Below, in pieces: positions 16,691-26,563 of a DNA stretch of 64,000 nt. The translations under genes and the position numbers were made by a program. Under the pieces are notes generated by a model. It was not told where the DNA came from, did no database searches, and worked only from the letters and a program-made list of their open reading frames with translations. Location of the stretch: assembly GCF_016924645.1 (NCBI RefSeq), contig NZ_JAFFJV010000007.1:1-64000 (forward strand). The letters are read 5' to 3'. Within the stretch, counting starts at the first letter, position 1; each line of letters opens with the position of its first letter. Source of the stretch: Rufibacter psychrotolerans (GTDB lineage Bacteria; Bacteroidota; Bacteroidia; Cytophagales; Hymenobacteraceae).

Positions 16691-18926
16691 GCTTTGGGGC
16701 GGCGTTGAGTGTACCGTAAACCGAGTAGGAGAGCAGTACTTTGATCAGTTGGTCCAAAGCGGGCATGCCCAGCGGATCTCAGATTTAGATCTGTTTGCCG
16801 AGCTGGGCATCCAAAAGATCCGGTACCCGGTGTTGTGGGAGAGCGTGGCGCCAGACCAGCCAGACCAGCACGACTGGACCTGGGCTACTGAGCGCCTCAC
16901 CAGACTCCGGGAACTGGGCATAGAACCTATTGTGGGGCTGCTGCATCATGGCAGCGGCCCCCGGTATACCAGCCTCGTAGACGAGGAATTCCCCCAGAAA
17001 TTTGCGCAGTACGCGCGCGCCGTGGCCCAGCAGTTTCCCTGGGTAACGTATTACACCCCCATCAACGAGCCCCTCACCACGGCCCGGTTCAGCGCCCTGT
17101 ACGGGCTATGGTACCCGCACGCCAAAGACGATGCCTCCTTCCTGAAAGCCCTGCTCAACCAGGTCGTGGCCACCAAACTGGCCATGCAGGCCATCAGGGA
17201 AATCAACCCCAACGCCAAACTGATCCAGACCGATGATCTGGGCTTTTCCCACAGCACGCCCGCGTTGCAGTACCAGGCAGCCTTTGAGAACCACCGCCGC
17301 TGGCTTTCCTGGGACCTGCTCTGTGGAAAGGTAGACCGGCAGCACCCGTTGTGGCAGTACCTGCGGCACGGCCAGGTGCCTGAGGCAGTATTGCTGGACC
17401 TGGTGGCGAACCCCTGCCCGCCCGACGTGATTGGGGTCAACTACTACGTAACCAGTGAGCGCTACCTGGACGAACACATCATTGACTATCCCTGGCACAC
17501 GCACGGCAGCAACCACCAGCAACGCTACGCCGATGTGGAGGCCGTGCGCGTGCAGGCCGCCAACCCCTTGGGCGCCCAAAAGATTCTGGAACAGGTGTGC
17601 GAGCGGTATGACCTTCCGGTGGCGGTGACCGAGGCCCACCTCTGTTGCACCCGAGAGGAACAGATGCGCTGGCTGGCCGAAGTCTGGGATTCTGCTTCGT
17701 TTTTACAAAAACAGGGCAAAAACATAGTGGCCGTTACCGCCTGGACCCTGCTGGGTGCCTATGACTGGAACAGCCTGCTTACCCAGCAAAACGGCCATTA
17801 CGAGGTGGGCGTGTTTGACCTGAAAGGCGGCGTGCCTGCCCGCACCGCCATCTCTAAGTTCCTGAGCGGGCTAACCACCAACCAAGAGCGCCACCCCTTG
17901 CTCAAGATTGCCGGCTGGTGGAAGCGCGCCTGCCGCAGCGAATACCCGCCCCTGGCCGAGTGCCCCGAGGTGTGGGACATACGCGCTGCGCCAAAACTCA
18001 CCAAGCGCACCGCCGTGCCGCCGCTCCTGATCACCGGCGCCACGGGCACCCTGGGCCGGGCCTTCGCCCGCATCTGTGACCTGCGGGGCATCCCGTATGT
18101 GCTTCTCACGCGGCAAGACCTGAACATCGCAGAGGCGTCATCGGTAGAAAAGGCCCTGATTAAATTCAAGCCCTGGGCCGTGATCAACGCCGCCGGCTAC
18201 GTGCGGGTAGACGAGGCCGAACAAGAGCCCGACGCTTGCCTCCAAGGCAACACCGCCGGTCCGGTACTGCTGGCCCAGGCTTGCCAGGCCCGCGGCATCG
18301 GGTTGGTCACGTTTTCCTCTGACCTGGTGTTTGATGGTGAAAAAAAGAGCCCTTACACCGAGGAAGACCAACCCCGTCCGCTGAACGTGTACGGGCGCAG
18401 CAAGGCCCAGGCCGAGGAGCAGGTGCTGGCCGTCATGCCCGAGGCCCTGGTCATCAGAACCAGCGCGTTCTTCGGGCCCTGGGACGAGCACAACTTTGTA
18501 TACCACGCCCTGCGGGCCATCTCACGGCAGAGCCCGTTCCAGGCCGCCAACGATGTGGTGATCACGCCTACCTACGTGCCCGACCTGGTGAACGCCACCC
18601 TTGATTTACTCCTGGACGGCGAAAGCGGCATCTGGCACCTGGCCAACCAGGGCAGCTACACCTGGGCCGAATTGGCCGAGCTGGCTGCCAGGCTGGCCGG
18701 TTTAGAACCAAGTCCCTGGCTGAAACCTGTCCCTAAAGAAAGCTTCCAATGGCCGGCCGCCAGGCCTGCGTACGCTGCGCTGGGCACCACCAAACGGGCC
18801 ATTCTTCCCGGGGTGGAAGACGCGCTCAACCGGTACCTGAGGGTGACTGAGTTCCCGGTGCGGCCGTCTTTGCCGCCGCAGGAAGAAGAAGTACCGGTAG
18901 AGAAAAGACTGTCTGCCGGCGCGTAA
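16677..18926 (+). CDS. GH1-like glycosidase fused to an RmlD-like sugar-nucleotide reductase
   Basis: A 749-residue two-domain protein. Residues 1-400 are a GH1-type TIM barrel: the acid/base motif is TPINEP (E131) and the nucleophile position reads VAVTEAHL (E319), so both glutamates are kept although the usual TENG has become TEAH. Residues 448-735 are a Rossmann domain of the RmlD/extended SDR type: LITGATGTLG at 451-460, and the catalytic YGRSK pair Y572/K576. There is no signal peptide, so it acts in the cytoplasm beside Glf. The fusion suggests that a sugar product is handled by both domains, perhaps as a scaffold for deoxysugar synthesis; catalytic activity of either half is unproven. 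It overlaps glf by 14 bp. Confidence 0.85.
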   Translation: MANIELWGGVECTVNRVGEQYFDQLVQSGHAQRISDLDLFAELGIQKIRYPVLWESVAPDQPDQHDWTWATERLTRLRELGIEPIVGLLHHGSGPRYTSLVDEEFPQKFAQYARAVAQQFPWVTYYTPINEPLTTARFSALYGLWYPHAKDDASFLKALLNQVVATKLAMQAIREINPNAKLIQTDDLGFSHSTPALQYQAAFENHRRWLSWDLLCGKVDRQHPLWQYLRHGQVPEAVLLDLVANPCPPDVIGVNYYVTSERYLDEHIIDYPWHTHGSNHQQRYADVEAVRVQAANPLGAQKILEQVCERYDLPVAVTEAHLCCTREEQMRWLAEVWDSASFLQKQGKNIVAVTAWTLLGAYDWNSLLTQQNGHYEVGVFDLKGGVPARTAISKFLSGLTTNQERHPLLKIAGWWKRACRSEYPPLAECPEVWDIRAAPKLTKRTAVPPLLITGATGTLGRAFARICDLRGIPYVLLTRQDLNIAEASSVEKALIKFKPWAVINAAGYVRVDEAEQEPDACLQGNTAGPVLLAQACQARGIGLVTFSSDLVFDGEKKSPYTEEDQPRPLNVYGRSKAQAEEQVLAVMPEALVIRTSAFFGPWDEHNFVYHALRAISRQSPFQAANDVVITPTYVPDLVNATLDLLLDGESGIWHLANQGSYTWAELAELAARLAGLEPSPWLKPVPKESFQWPAARPAYAALGTTKRAILPGVEDALNRYLRVTEFPVRPSLPPQEEEVPVEKRLSAGA

Positions 18927-18944
18927 TCCATTTCCCCCTTCTTT

Positions 18945-18990
18945 GCTCCGTTTTCGGCCTGTTTCGCGCGAAACAGGCCGAAAACGGAGC
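18945..18990 (+). terminator. Perfect 46-bp palindromic terminator of the glf cassette
   Basis: Arms of 23 bp without a mismatch, 18 bp past the fusion-gene stop, followed by TTTTGCTTTT. The centre is a 36-bp palindromic element to which a GCTCC/GGAGC stem is added. Confidence 0.85.
18950..18985. repeat. 36-bp palindromic element, copy 9
   Basis: GTTTT, CGGCCTG, TTTC, GCGC, GAAA, CAGGCCG, AAAA, C: a fully symmetric copy forming the core of the terminator at 18945-18990. Confidence 0.9.
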
Positions 18991-19129
18991 TTTTGCTTTT
19001 GGGGCAGCGCCACAACTGATCCTGGTTTTTCAGCACTGGTCTGTGCGGGAGCAGCGGCTTACTTCCTACCCGTTAGGCAACCCGCCGAGCTTACTCAGGA
19101 GGGTAGGGGCGGGGACCTGAGTATCTCCC

Positions 19130-19165
19130 GTTTTTTTGCCTTTTCAGAAAAATAGGCCCTAAAAC
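19130..19165. repeat. 36-bp palindromic element, copy 10
   Basis: GTTTT, TTTGCCT, TTTC, AGAA, AAAT, AGGCCCT, AAAA, C, flanked by TCCC/GGGA that extend the stem. It lies in the upstream region of secA, 170 bp before the start codon and about 200 bp past the previous stop. Confidence 0.75.
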
Positions 19166-19335
19166 CGGGACGATATTGTCTTTGTTCGGCATTTTTAGCA
19201 GATTTCAACTTTCTCTGACGTTCCGTCAGGTGCTGGGCACTATTGCGTAACTGGTATTGTTTTAGCTAGATAGAAAATTGTCGGAAAAACCGCGTATTTT
19301 TGAGATTGAATCAAGTACATTTTAAATAACACTTT

Positions 19336-22300
19336 ATGTTTGATTTTTTTGGGAAGACGGTCGCTAAGATTTTCGGAACCAAATCGGACCGGGATATCAA
19401 GGGCGTACTGCCGTATGTGACGCTCATCAACCAGGAGTTTGCCCAGTTGGCTTCTCTCACTGATGACCAATTGCGGAACCGTACGCAGGAGGTGCAAGCC
19501 ACCATTGCCGAGCGCCTGAAGCCCATTGATGATAAAATAGCCGCGCTGCACCAGCGCATTGAGAACGAGCCCGAGCTGGACATCGCCGCCAAAGAGGAGA
19601 TCTTCATCCAGATTGACGAGCTTGAGAAAGACCGCAACAAAGACCTGGAAGTGGTGCTCATGGAAGTACTGCCCCAGGCCTTTGCCATTGTAAAGGAAAC
19701 GGCCCGCCGCTACAAAGAGAACGGGCAACTGGTGGTTACCGCCACCGACTTTGACCGCAACCTGGCCGCCCGCAAGCCTAACGTGCAGATTCAGGGCGAT
19801 AAAGCCGTGTGGCTGAACAAATGGATTGCCGCCGGCAACGAGGTAACCTGGGACATGGTGCACTATGACGTACAGCTGATTGGCGGTATTGTGCTGCACC
19901 AGGGCAAGATTGCCGAGATGGCTACGGGTGAAGGGAAAACCCTGGTGGCAACGCTGCCCTCGTTCCTGAACGCCCTGGCCAAACGCGGCGTGCACGTGGT
20001 AACCGTGAACGACTACCTGGCCAAGCGTGACTCTGAGTGGATGGCGCCCCTGTTTGAGTTCCACGGCATCACCATTGACTGCATTGACAAGCACCAGCCC
20101 AACACCGACGCCCGCCGCAACGCGTATTTAGCAGACATCACCTACGGTACCAACAACGAGTTCGGGTTTGACTACCTCCGCGACAACATGTCCCGCGAGC
20201 CGGGTGAACTGGTGCAGCGCAAGCACCACTACGCCATGGTGGATGAGGTAGACTCTGTGTTGATTGACGATGCCCGTACGCCGTTGATCATCTCCGGCCC
20301 CGTGCCGCGCGGCGATGAGCACGAATTCTACGTGCTGAAGCCCCGTGTGGCTGCCTTGGTAGAAGCCCAGCGGAAACTGGTGGGGAACTACCTGGTGGAA
20401 GCCAAGCGCCTCATCAAAGAAGGAAACGAGAAAGAAGGCGGTCTGGCCCTGTTCAGAGCCTACCGTGGTTTGCCTAAAAACAAGCCCCTGATCAAGTTCC
20501 TGAGCGAGACCGGCGTGCGCCAGATCCTGTTGAAGACCGAAGCCTTCTACCTGCAGGACCACGCCCGTCAGATGCCGGAGGCCGACAAGCCTTTGTTTTT
20601 CACCATTGACGAGAAGCACAACCAGATTGAGCTCACCGAGAAAGGCATTGACCTGATCACCGGTCAGGGCGAAGACCCGCACCTGTTCATCCTGCCAGAC
20701 ATCGGGACGGAGTTGGCTAACATAGAAAACCACAAAGAGCTGTCTGCCGATGAGAAACTGCACCAGAAAGAGCGCCTGATTCAGGAGTACCAGGAGAAGT
20801 CGCAGCGGGTGCACACCATCAACCAGTTGCTCAAAGCCTACACCTTGTTTGAGAAAGATGTAGAGTACATCGTGACCGAAGACCGCAAGGTGAAGATCGT
20901 AGACGAGCAGACTGGCCGCGTGATGGAAGGCCGTCGTTACTCAGACGGGTTGCACCAGGCCATTGAAGCCAAGGAAAACGTGCGCGTGGAAGACGCCACG
21001 CAAACCTACGCGACGGTGACCTTGCAGAACTACTTTAGAATGTACCACAAACTGGCCGGTATGACCGGTACCGCCGAGACCGAAGCCGGTGAGTTCTGGG
21101 AAATCTATAAACTGGACGTGGTGGTGATTCCAACCAACCGCCCGGCCCAGCGCAAAGACGAGCACGACAAGGTATACAAAACCACCCGTGAGAAATACAA
21201 CGCCGTGGCCGAAGAGATTCAGCAGTTGACCCAGGCCGGGCGTCCGGTGCTGGTGGGTACCACTTCGGTAGAGATCTCTGAACTGGTAAGCCGTATGTTG
21301 AAGATGCGCGGCATTCCGCACCAGGTCCTGAACGCGAAACAGCACCAGCGCGAGGCCGAGATTGTGGCCGAGGCCGGTAAACCAAGCACCGTGACCATTG
21401 CCACCAACATGGCCGGCCGTGGTACCGACATCAAGCTGACCCCAGAGTCCAAAGCGGCGGGTGGTCTGGCTATTATTGGTACCGAGCGCCACGAGTCGCG
21501 CCGCGTAGACCGTCAGTTGCGTGGTCGGGCCGGTCGTCAGGGTGACCCGGGATCTTCGCAGTTCTTCGTGTCTTTGGAGGACAGCCTGATGCGCCTGTTC
21601 GGGTCTGACCGCATTGCCCGCCTGATGGACCGCATGGGGCTAGAGGAAGGCGAAGTGATTCAGCACTCCATGATCACCAACTCTATTGAGAGAGCGCAGA
21701 AGAAAGTGGAGGAGAACAACTTCGGTACCCGCAAGCGCCTGTTGGAGTACGATGACGTGATGAACGCCCAGCGCGAGGTGGTGTACAAGCGCCGCCGCAA
21801 CGCCCTCTACGGCGAGCGTCTGGAGCTGGACATCTGGAACATGATCTATGACGTGGCCGAGGACATCGTGCAAACCTACAAAGCCACCGGCAACCACGAA
21901 GACTTCCTGCTGCACATCATCAGGGTATACGGCTTCAACTCCGGCATCACGGCCTCTGAGTTAACCAACCAGTCGGCTGACGTGCTGATGGACCGCCTGT
22001 ACAACGAGGCGCTTGATTTCTACCTGGCCAAGAACCAGCAGATCATGGAGAACTCGGCCCCCATCATGGCCGATATCTACGAGAACCGCGGGCCTATGAT
22101 TGAGAACATTGCCGTGCCGTTCACCGATGGGCGCAGACAAATCACCGCCATTGCCAACCTGGAGAAAGTGGTGAACACCCACGGCCGTGAGCTGATCAAG
22201 ACGGTAGAGAAAGTGATCACGCTGGCTACCATTGACCAAGCCTGGACGCAGCACCTGCGTGAGATGGACGACCTGAAGCAGAGCGTGCAGAATGCGGTGT

Positions 22301-22716
22301 ATGAGCAGAAAGATCCGTTGTTGATCTACAAATTTGAGTCTTTTGAGCTGTTCAAGCGCATGATCAGCAAGGTGAACGAAGAAACCGTTTCCTTCCTGTT
22401 CAAGGCAGACCTTCCAATCCAGCAGGAGCAACCCGCCCCGGTGCAGGAAGCCCGTCAGCCGCAGGCGCCTAAAATGCCTAAGCTGCATGAGCAGAAAGAA
22501 GAAGTGCATTCTACGCTGGAAGAACCAACGCAAGGCATGCCGTCTATGCCCCAGGCCGCTGCTCCCAAGCAGATGCCCATCAGAGCAGAGAAGCATGCCG
22601 GCCGCAACGACCGCGTGAACGTGATGTACTCAGACGGCCGCGTGCTCAAAGACGTAAAGTTCAAAAACGTAGAAAACGATTTGCTCAACAACCGTTGCGT
22701 ACTCATTGAAGACTAA
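19336..22716 (+). CDS. secA: Preprotein translocase ATPase SecA
   Basis: An 1,126-residue motor protein that drives Sec-dependent export through SecYEG at the inner membrane. Walker A is ATGEGKT at 196-202, Walker B region VDEVDS near 302-307, and the helicase-like motif GRGTDI is near 695. The length exceeds the 900 of E. coli because of insertions (for example near 60-110), as is usual in Bacteroidota. The C terminus ends [13 protein letters not shown] without the Cys-rich zinc/SecB-binding tail, also common in this phylum. Start at 19336 is supported by the conserved N terminus [20 protein letters not shown]. The 3' end overlaps deoC by 11 bp. Confidence 0.97.
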   Translation: MFDFFGKTVAKIFGTKSDRDIKGVLPYVTLINQEFAQLASLTDDQLRNRTQEVQATIAERLKPIDDKIAALHQRIENEPELDIAAKEEIFIQIDELEKDRNKDLEVVLMEVLPQAFAIVKETARRYKENGQLVVTATDFDRNLAARKPNVQIQGDKAVWLNKWIAAGNEVTWDMVHYDVQLIGGIVLHQGKIAEMATGEGKTLVATLPSFLNALAKRGVHVVTVNDYLAKRDSEWMAPLFEFHGITIDCIDKHQPNTDARRNAYLADITYGTNNEFGFDYLRDNMSREPGELVQRKHHYAMVDEVDSVLIDDARTPLIISGPVPRGDEHEFYVLKPRVAALVEAQRKLVGNYLVEAKRLIKEGNEKEGGLALFRAYRGLPKNKPLIKFLSETGVRQILLKTEAFYLQDHARQMPEADKPLFFTIDEKHNQIELTEKGIDLITGQGEDPHLFILPDIGTELANIENHKELSADEKLHQKERLIQEYQEKSQRVHTINQLLKAYTLFEKDVEYIVTEDRKVKIVDEQTGRVMEGRRYSDGLHQAIEAKENVRVEDATQTYATVTLQNYFRMYHKLAGMTGTAETEAGEFWEIYKLDVVVIPTNRPAQRKDEHDKVYKTTREKYNAVAEEIQQLTQAGRPVLVGTTSVEISELVSRMLKMRGIPHQVLNAKQHQREAEIVAEAGKPSTVTIATNMAGRGTDIKLTPESKAAGGLAIIGTERHESRRVDRQLRGRAGRQGDPGSSQFFVSLEDSLMRLFGSDRIARLMDRMGLEEGEVIQHSMITNSIERAQKKVEENNFGTRKRLLEYDDVMNAQREVVYKRRRNALYGERLELDIWNMIYDVAEDIVQTYKATGNHEDFLLHIIRVYGFNSGITASELTNQSADVLMDRLYNEALDFYLAKNQQIMENSAPIMADIYENRGPMIENIAVPFTDGRRQITAIANLEKVVNTHGRELIKTVEKVITLATIDQAWTQHLREMDDLKQSVQNAVYEQKDPLLIYKFESFELFKRMISKVNEETVSFLFKADLPIQQEQPAPVQEARQPQAPKMPKLHEQKEEVHSTLEEPTQGMPSMPQAAAPKQMPIRAEKHAGRNDRVNVMYSDGRVLKDVKFKNVENDLLNNRCVLIED

Positions 22717-23383
22717 CGTAAACGTACCCATTTTTCCGGAACAGAGCCTGGCACCGTACATAGACCATACGGTGCTCAGGCCTGATACCACCCAAGCCAT
22801 GGTGGCACAACTCTGCCAGGAAGCGATTCAGCATCGGTTCGCGGCAGTGTGCGTGCCACCTTGCTTTGTGCGGCAGGCGGTAGCCGCCCTGCAGGACACC
22901 GGCGTGAAAGTGGCCACCGTAGTGGGTTTCCCGCTGGGCTACCAGCTAACCAAGGTGAAGTTCTTTGAGGCGCACCAGGCCCTGTCTGAAGGCGCCAACG
23001 AGATTGACGTGGTCATGAACATCGCCGCGTTCAAGTCGGGCAAGCATGAGGAGGTGGTGTCTGAACTGCAGGAACTCAGCACGCTGTGCCACTTCCGCAA
23101 TTCCATCCTGAAGGTGATCATTGAAACCGCCTTGCTCACCCCGGAGGAAATTGTGCAGGTCTGCCGGCTTTGCGTAGAGGCCGAGGTAGACTACGTGAAA
23201 ACCTCTACCGGGTTTGCTGCTGCCGGTGCCCAGATTGAAGACGTGCTGCTCATGCGCGCCAACCTACCCAAACACATAAAGATCAAAGCCTCGGGCGGAA
23301 TCAAAACCAAGGAAGCCGCCCTTGCGTTGGTGAACGCAGGAGCAGACCGGATTGGAACATCCTCCGGCGTTTCATTGCTATGA
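22706..23383 (+). CDS. deoC: Deoxyribose-phosphate aldolase
   Basis: A 225-residue class I aldolase that splits 2-deoxyribose 5-phosphate into glyceraldehyde 3-phosphate and acetaldehyde in nucleoside breakdown. The Schiff-base lysine is K165 in YVKTSTGF; the second lysine is K194 in IKASGGIK, and D101 in NEIDVVMN supports the proton relay. Length is normal. It starts inside the last codons of secA and its stop overlaps the next start by 4 bp, so it lies in a tightly packed operon. Confidence 0.95.
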   Translation: MKTNVNVPIFPEQSLAPYIDHTVLRPDTTQAMVAQLCQEAIQHRFAAVCVPPCFVRQAVAALQDTGVKVATVVGFPLGYQLTKVKFFEAHQALSEGANEIDVVMNIAAFKSGKHEEVVSELQELSTLCHFRNSILKVIIETALLTPEEIVQVCRLCVEAEVDYVKTSTGFAAAGAQIEDVLLMRANLPKHIKIKASGGIKTKEAALALVNAGADRIGTSSGVSLL

Positions 23384-23934
23384 CTTGGAGAAACATGACA
23401 GCCAGATTTTTTACCTTCCTCTGCCTGGGCGCCATGATGAGTTGCGCGGCCACCAGCAGCAGTACCAGCACCTCCAACGGCAATGGGTCGGTGACGGAAG
23501 AGACGCGTGCAGAGAAACGGGGCAGCGGCACGGCTCCCAACATAGACACCAGGAAATACCGCACCACCTTTCCGGCAGCCCCTTCGCACGCCTCAGCCCC
23601 GGCGGCACCAGCGGCGCCCACCCACCACGTGCGGGAGCAGGTAAGTGTGCTCATGGACAGCGTGGCGCAGGCCAACAAAAACATCAAGTACGCGGCGGGG
23701 TACCGCATTCTGGCCTACACCGGCATTGAGCGCAACACGGCCATGACCCTGCGCAACAACTTAATTCAGCGGTTGCCCGAAGCCAAGGACTACCTCACGT
23801 ACAAGCAGCCCACGTACCAGCTAAAGATAGGAGACTTCTTTACCCGCGTGGAGGCACAGGCCGCCCTGGCCAAGATCCAGGACCTGTTGCCCAATGCCCT
23901 GCTGGTGCAGGAAACCATCAACATACCCAAGTAA
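23380..23934 (+). CDS. SPOR-domain lipoprotein
   Basis: A 184-residue protein with an N-terminal export signal ending in a cysteine (FLCLGAMMSCAAT), consistent with a lipoprotein. A Ser/Thr/Pro/Ala-rich low-complexity stretch (about 25-90) leads to a C-terminal SPOR-like domain (about 100-184; pattern YRILAYTGIERNTA ... YQLKIGDFFTRVEAQAALAKI). SPOR domains bind denuded septal peptidoglycan, so a role at the division site or in the envelope is plausible. ATGA overlap with deoC suggests translational coupling. Confidence 0.82.
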   Translation: MTWRNMTARFFTFLCLGAMMSCAATSSSTSTSNGNGSVTEETRAEKRGSGTAPNIDTRKYRTTFPAAPSHASAPAAPAAPTHHVREQVSVLMDSVAQANKNIKYAAGYRILAYTGIERNTAMTLRNNLIQRLPEAKDYLTYKQPTYQLKIGDFFTRVEAQAALAKIQDLLPNALLVQETINIPK

Positions 23935-23950
23935 GGCTACGCCGCCTGGC

Positions 23951-24012
23951 CACAACCGCCGTTTTAGGACAATTTCTCAGAAAACAGCCCTAAAACGGCG
24001 GTTGTGTTTTTT
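23951..24012 (+). terminator. Terminator of the secA-deoC-SPOR operon
   Basis: Arms CACAACCGCCGTTTTAGG and complement, followed by TTTTTT. The outer 18 bp pair perfectly while the inner part, from the 36-bp element, does not. Confidence 0.85.
23961..23996. repeat. 36-bp palindromic element, copy 11
   Basis: GTTTT, AGGACAA, TTTC, TCAG, AAAA, CAGCCCT, AAAA, C. The inner arms are mismatched, yet the element keeps its 36-bp length inside a working terminator stem. Confidence 0.85.
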
Positions 24013-24104
24013 GGGGCTCAAGCAGCGGACAGAGGTGTGTATGGCCACCCGCAGCCAATGCAGCTAGGTACATACACCAGAGAACCGCGAAATGTACGTA
24101 TGGC

Positions 24105-24114
24105 GGGGGGGGGG
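24105..24114. repeat. Run of ten G
   Basis: A (G)10 homopolymer in the gap before the small gene at 24219, 105 bp upstream of its start. Such tracts slip easily; it may alter promoter spacing or be a sequencing artefact. Confidence 0.7.
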
Positions 24115-24218
24115 AGATACGGAAAATTAAGAGGTAAATACTTAATTGTGCTAACCAAGTGCAGAAGCGGAGCAGGTTACCCCGTAGCTTTATACAAAGG
24201 CAGGGAGCCTGAAACGCT

Positions 24219-24461
24219 ATGAACGAAAGGGACTTGATTTTGGCACACTTGTTTCAGAAAGTGAGGGATTTCCCGGAGCCGGAAGATCACCCTACGTCTT
24301 CCCGCCAGTTGGCCCTGGATACCCAGCTTTCCCTGGAGCAGGTACTGTCGCTTTGCCAGGAGCTGGCCGAGGAAGGCTTTTTGTCCCTCAGTCCGCTGAG
24401 CAGCCCACCCTTGGTATACTTAACCATCACGGGAGTGGCCCGGGCCAGAAGACTGCGCTAG
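24219..24461 (+). CDS. Small hypothetical protein, winged-helix-like
   Basis: An 80-residue protein, MNERDLILAHLFQKV at the N terminus. The pattern of helices (residues 4-17, 28-33, 38-51) with LSLEQVLSLCQELAEEGFL resembling a recognition helix, then a short beta wing (LVYLTITGVARARRL), suggests a winged helix, but I do not recognise a family. It has a plain ATG start and an acidic N-terminal half. It lies between a terminator and the M20 gene, on the same strand as both. Confidence 0.6.
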   Translation: MNERDLILAHLFQKVRDFPEPEDHPTSSRQLALDTQLSLEQVLSLCQELAEEGFLSLSPLSSPPLVYLTITGVARARRLR

Positions 24462-24514
24462 GCCTCCAAAAGCTCTGAAGAACCAGAATGCTACCGCTAT
24501 CCAGAGCACTCCCT

Positions 24515-24550
24515 GTTTTAGCGGGGTTTTCAGGAAAACCCAGTAAAAAC
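24515..24550. repeat. 36-bp palindromic element, copy 12
   Basis: GTTTT, AGCGGGG, TTTT, CAGG, AAAA, CCCAGTA, AAAA, C, 54 bp past the small-gene stop and 54 bp before the M20 start. Confidence 0.8.
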
Positions 24551-24603
24551 AGCACTTTCGGTTTATAGCCGTACCTTTGCGGGCACAGAATCTTGTTTCT
24601 ACC

Positions 24604-25809
24604 ATGCCACAACTTGCACGTCATATCCAGCAACTCGCTCAAAAATACGCCCAGGACACCATTGCCACCCGGCACCACCTGCACCAGCACCCCGAGCTTT
24701 CTTTCCAGGAGTTTGAGACCTCGGCGTACGTGTTCCGGAAACTGCAGGAATACGGGCTGGAGCCGCAGCGCCTCACCGAAACCGGCGTAGTGGCCTTGGT
24801 CAAAGGCCGGAACCCCGAGAAAGCCACCACCGCCCTGCGCGCCGACCTGGATGCCCTGCCCATCCTGGAGACTAATGACGTGGCGTACAAATCTAAGAAC
24901 CAAGGCGTGATGCACGCCTGCGGCCATGACGTGCACACGTCTTCGCTCCTGACCACCGCCCGCATTCTGCAGGAACTCAAAGATGAGTTTGAGGGCACGG
25001 TGAAGCTGATCTTCCAACCCGGCGAGGAAAAATTTCCGGGAGGCGCTTCTCTCATGATCAAGGAAGGCGTGCTGCAGAACCCCGCGCCGCAGAGCATCCT
25101 GGGCCAGCACGTGTTTCCGTTCTTGCCCGCCGGCAAAGTGGGGTTCCGCTCAGGCATGTACATGGCCTCGGCCGATGAAATTTACATCACCGTGAAAGGC
25201 AAAGGCGGCCACGGCGGCTTGCCCGAGCAGCTGGTGGACCCGGTGTTGATCTCGGCGCACCTGTTGGTGGCGCTGCAGCAGATTGTGAGCCGCCGGGCCA
25301 ACCCAAAGGTACCATCGGTGCTGTCGTTTGGAAAAGTGATCGCCAACGGCGCTACCAACGTGATTCCCGGCGAGGTGAAAATAGAAGGCACCTTTAGAAC
25401 CATGGACGAAAGCTGGCGCGCCGAGGCCAAGCAGAAGATCAGGAAGCTGGCCGAGGGGCTGTGCGAAAGCATGGGCGGTTCCTGCGAGATCAACATCATG
25501 GACGGCTACCCCTTCCTGAAGAACGATCCGGCCCTGGTTTCCCGCGCGCGCGCCGCCGCCGAGGCGTATTTGGGCCCCGAGAACGTGGTGGAACTGGACA
25601 TGTGGATGGCCGCCGAGGACTTCGCCTATTACTCCCAGCAAACCGATGCCTGCTTCTACCGCCTGGGTACGCGTAACGAAGAGCAGGGCATTACCTCGGG
25701 CGTGCACACCCCCACGTTCAATATTGACGAAGCTGCCCTGGAAGTAGGCAGCGGCCTCATGGCCTGGCTGGCCATCCATGAACTTCAGGAACTGGCTTCC
25801 AAAGCATAG
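24604..25809 (+). CDS. M20 family amidohydrolase (N-acyl-amino acid hydrolase type)
   Basis: A 401-residue cytoplasmic metallohydrolase. The start is placed at the ATG at 24604 (MPQLARHIQQL); an upstream in-frame ATG at 24577 adds nine residues of no family character. Metal ligands are visible in HACGHDVHTSSLL (C106, H108), the glutamates in PGEEKFPGG near 139-147, and MAAEDFAYY near 337-345. RADLDALPILE near 80-90 is also typical. Members cleave N-acyl amino acids, hippurate or related amides. No signal peptide is present. Monocistronic, ended by a strong hairpin. Confidence 0.9.
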   Translation: MPQLARHIQQLAQKYAQDTIATRHHLHQHPELSFQEFETSAYVFRKLQEYGLEPQRLTETGVVALVKGRNPEKATTALRADLDALPILETNDVAYKSKNQGVMHACGHDVHTSSLLTTARILQELKDEFEGTVKLIFQPGEEKFPGGASLMIKEGVLQNPAPQSILGQHVFPFLPAGKVGFRSGMYMASADEIYITVKGKGGHGGLPEQLVDPVLISAHLLVALQQIVSRRANPKVPSVLSFGKVIANGATNVIPGEVKIEGTFRTMDESWRAEAKQKIRKLAEGLCESMGGSCEINIMDGYPFLKNDPALVSRARAAAEAYLGPENVVELDMWMAAEDFAYYSQQTDACFYRLGTRNEEQGITSGVHTPTFNIDEAALEVGSGLMAWLAIHELQELASKA

Positions 25810-25834
25810 TTTTTTTTAGGTCAATAATTAGGTC

Positions 25835-25899
25835 AAAAAGACTCCCGCGTTTTCAGGCTTTATTTCAGAAATGAGCCTGAAAACGCAGGAGTCTTTTTT
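25835..25899 (+). terminator. Terminator of the M20 amidohydrolase gene
   Basis: Starts AAAAAGACTCC, ends GGAGTCTTTTTT, and encloses a 36-bp palindromic element as its tip. It lies 26 bp past the stop. A-run before and T-run after fit a bidirectional terminator. Confidence 0.88.
25849..25884. repeat. 36-bp palindromic element, copy 13
   Basis: GTTTT, CAGGCTT, TATT, TCAG, AAAT, GAGCCTG, AAAA, C. Outer arms pair fully; the inner tetrads are slightly changed. Confidence 0.85.
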
Positions 25900-25923
25900 G
25901 TCTGGTAGTCTGACCTTGTAAAT

Positions 25924-25939
25924 GTTCTCACCAACAATC
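25924..25939. repeat. Direct repeat F, copy 1
   Basis: GTTCTCACCAACAATC, identical to 26174-26189. Confidence 0.6.
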
Positions 25940-26020
25940 TGAACTACGCTTCCTAAAGCAGAGACCCTCTTTAAAGTGGGCAGGAGAGATGATGACGTTT
26001 TCTTGTCCTTCTGATTCTAG

Positions 26021-26050
26021 TTCATGTCTGTGACTTGGACCTACCATAGG
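26021..26050. repeat. Inverted repeat family E, copy 2
   Basis: The reverse complement contains GGTAGGTCCAAGTCACAGAC, identical to the copy at 8.62-8.65 kb over those 20 bases. Confidence 0.6.
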
Positions 26051-26166
26051 CTGAAGTTTGTAAATCAATGAAGCGAAAACCTCAAGAACACTTAAAGCGA
26101 GATTTCTTCCTACTGCCGTCCTTTCTAATCTTTTATTTCTGTTCGCCGTTTCGCCATCTTCGCCGT

Positions 26167-26189
26167 TGTTGGTGTTCTCACCAACAATC
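26167..26189. repeat. Direct repeat F, copy 2, with hairpin
   Basis: TTGTTGGTG TTCT CACCAACAA is a perfect 9-bp hairpin that includes the second copy of GTTCTCACCAACAATC. Confidence 0.6.
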
Positions 26190-26563
26190 CCATCTGCTCC
26201 TCCGGTTACCTCAAGCCGTTAACTCCTGTTACGTAAATCAGTACTCGCCCTTCGCACGTTTGCCAGGTTGATCCTTGGTGTTCAACCTAACCCAACGAAT
26301 CAAGAAACCCAGAATTTGCCGCCGCTCAATTAGTGAACTCGGCACTGCTTAGGTAGGGTGCCTTAAGCATTAGAAGCCTATCTGGCCTGGGTCGGTGCCG
26401 AAGAAAGGCTTTGTTAAAGACAGAATGTCTTAATATGCGAAATTGATGTGATTTTTATATGTCTTTATGGCAGTAAATGCCTTGGTTTTCCAATTGGTAC
26501 AGAATTTATAGATAGGTAAGTATCCAATTGAAATGGCAACATAAAACATTAGAAATAAAGACA

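Larger units (their letters stand above)
18927..19335. other. Intergenic region before secA
   Basis: 409 bp with two 36-bp elements, a terminator and the presumed secA promoter region. No gene is supported. AT content rises in the last 150 bp before the secA start. Confidence 0.55.
25900..26563. other. Long intergenic region before hsp20
   Basis: 664 bp with no convincing gene (a 67-codon open frame at 26068-26271 has poor protein character). It holds two copies of GTTCTCACCAACAATC, an inverted copy of repeat family E, and an AT-rich stretch ahead of hsp20 that should carry its promoter. Confidence 0.55.

Noticed and set aside
24004-24222. 72-codon frame after the secA operon terminator
   Set aside because: It begins inside the terminator T-run and crosses the G10 tract; composition is not protein-like.
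26068-26271. 67-codon frame before hsp20
   Set aside because: Covers the repeat F hairpin and has an unlikely composition rich in Phe, Leu, Arg and Cys.
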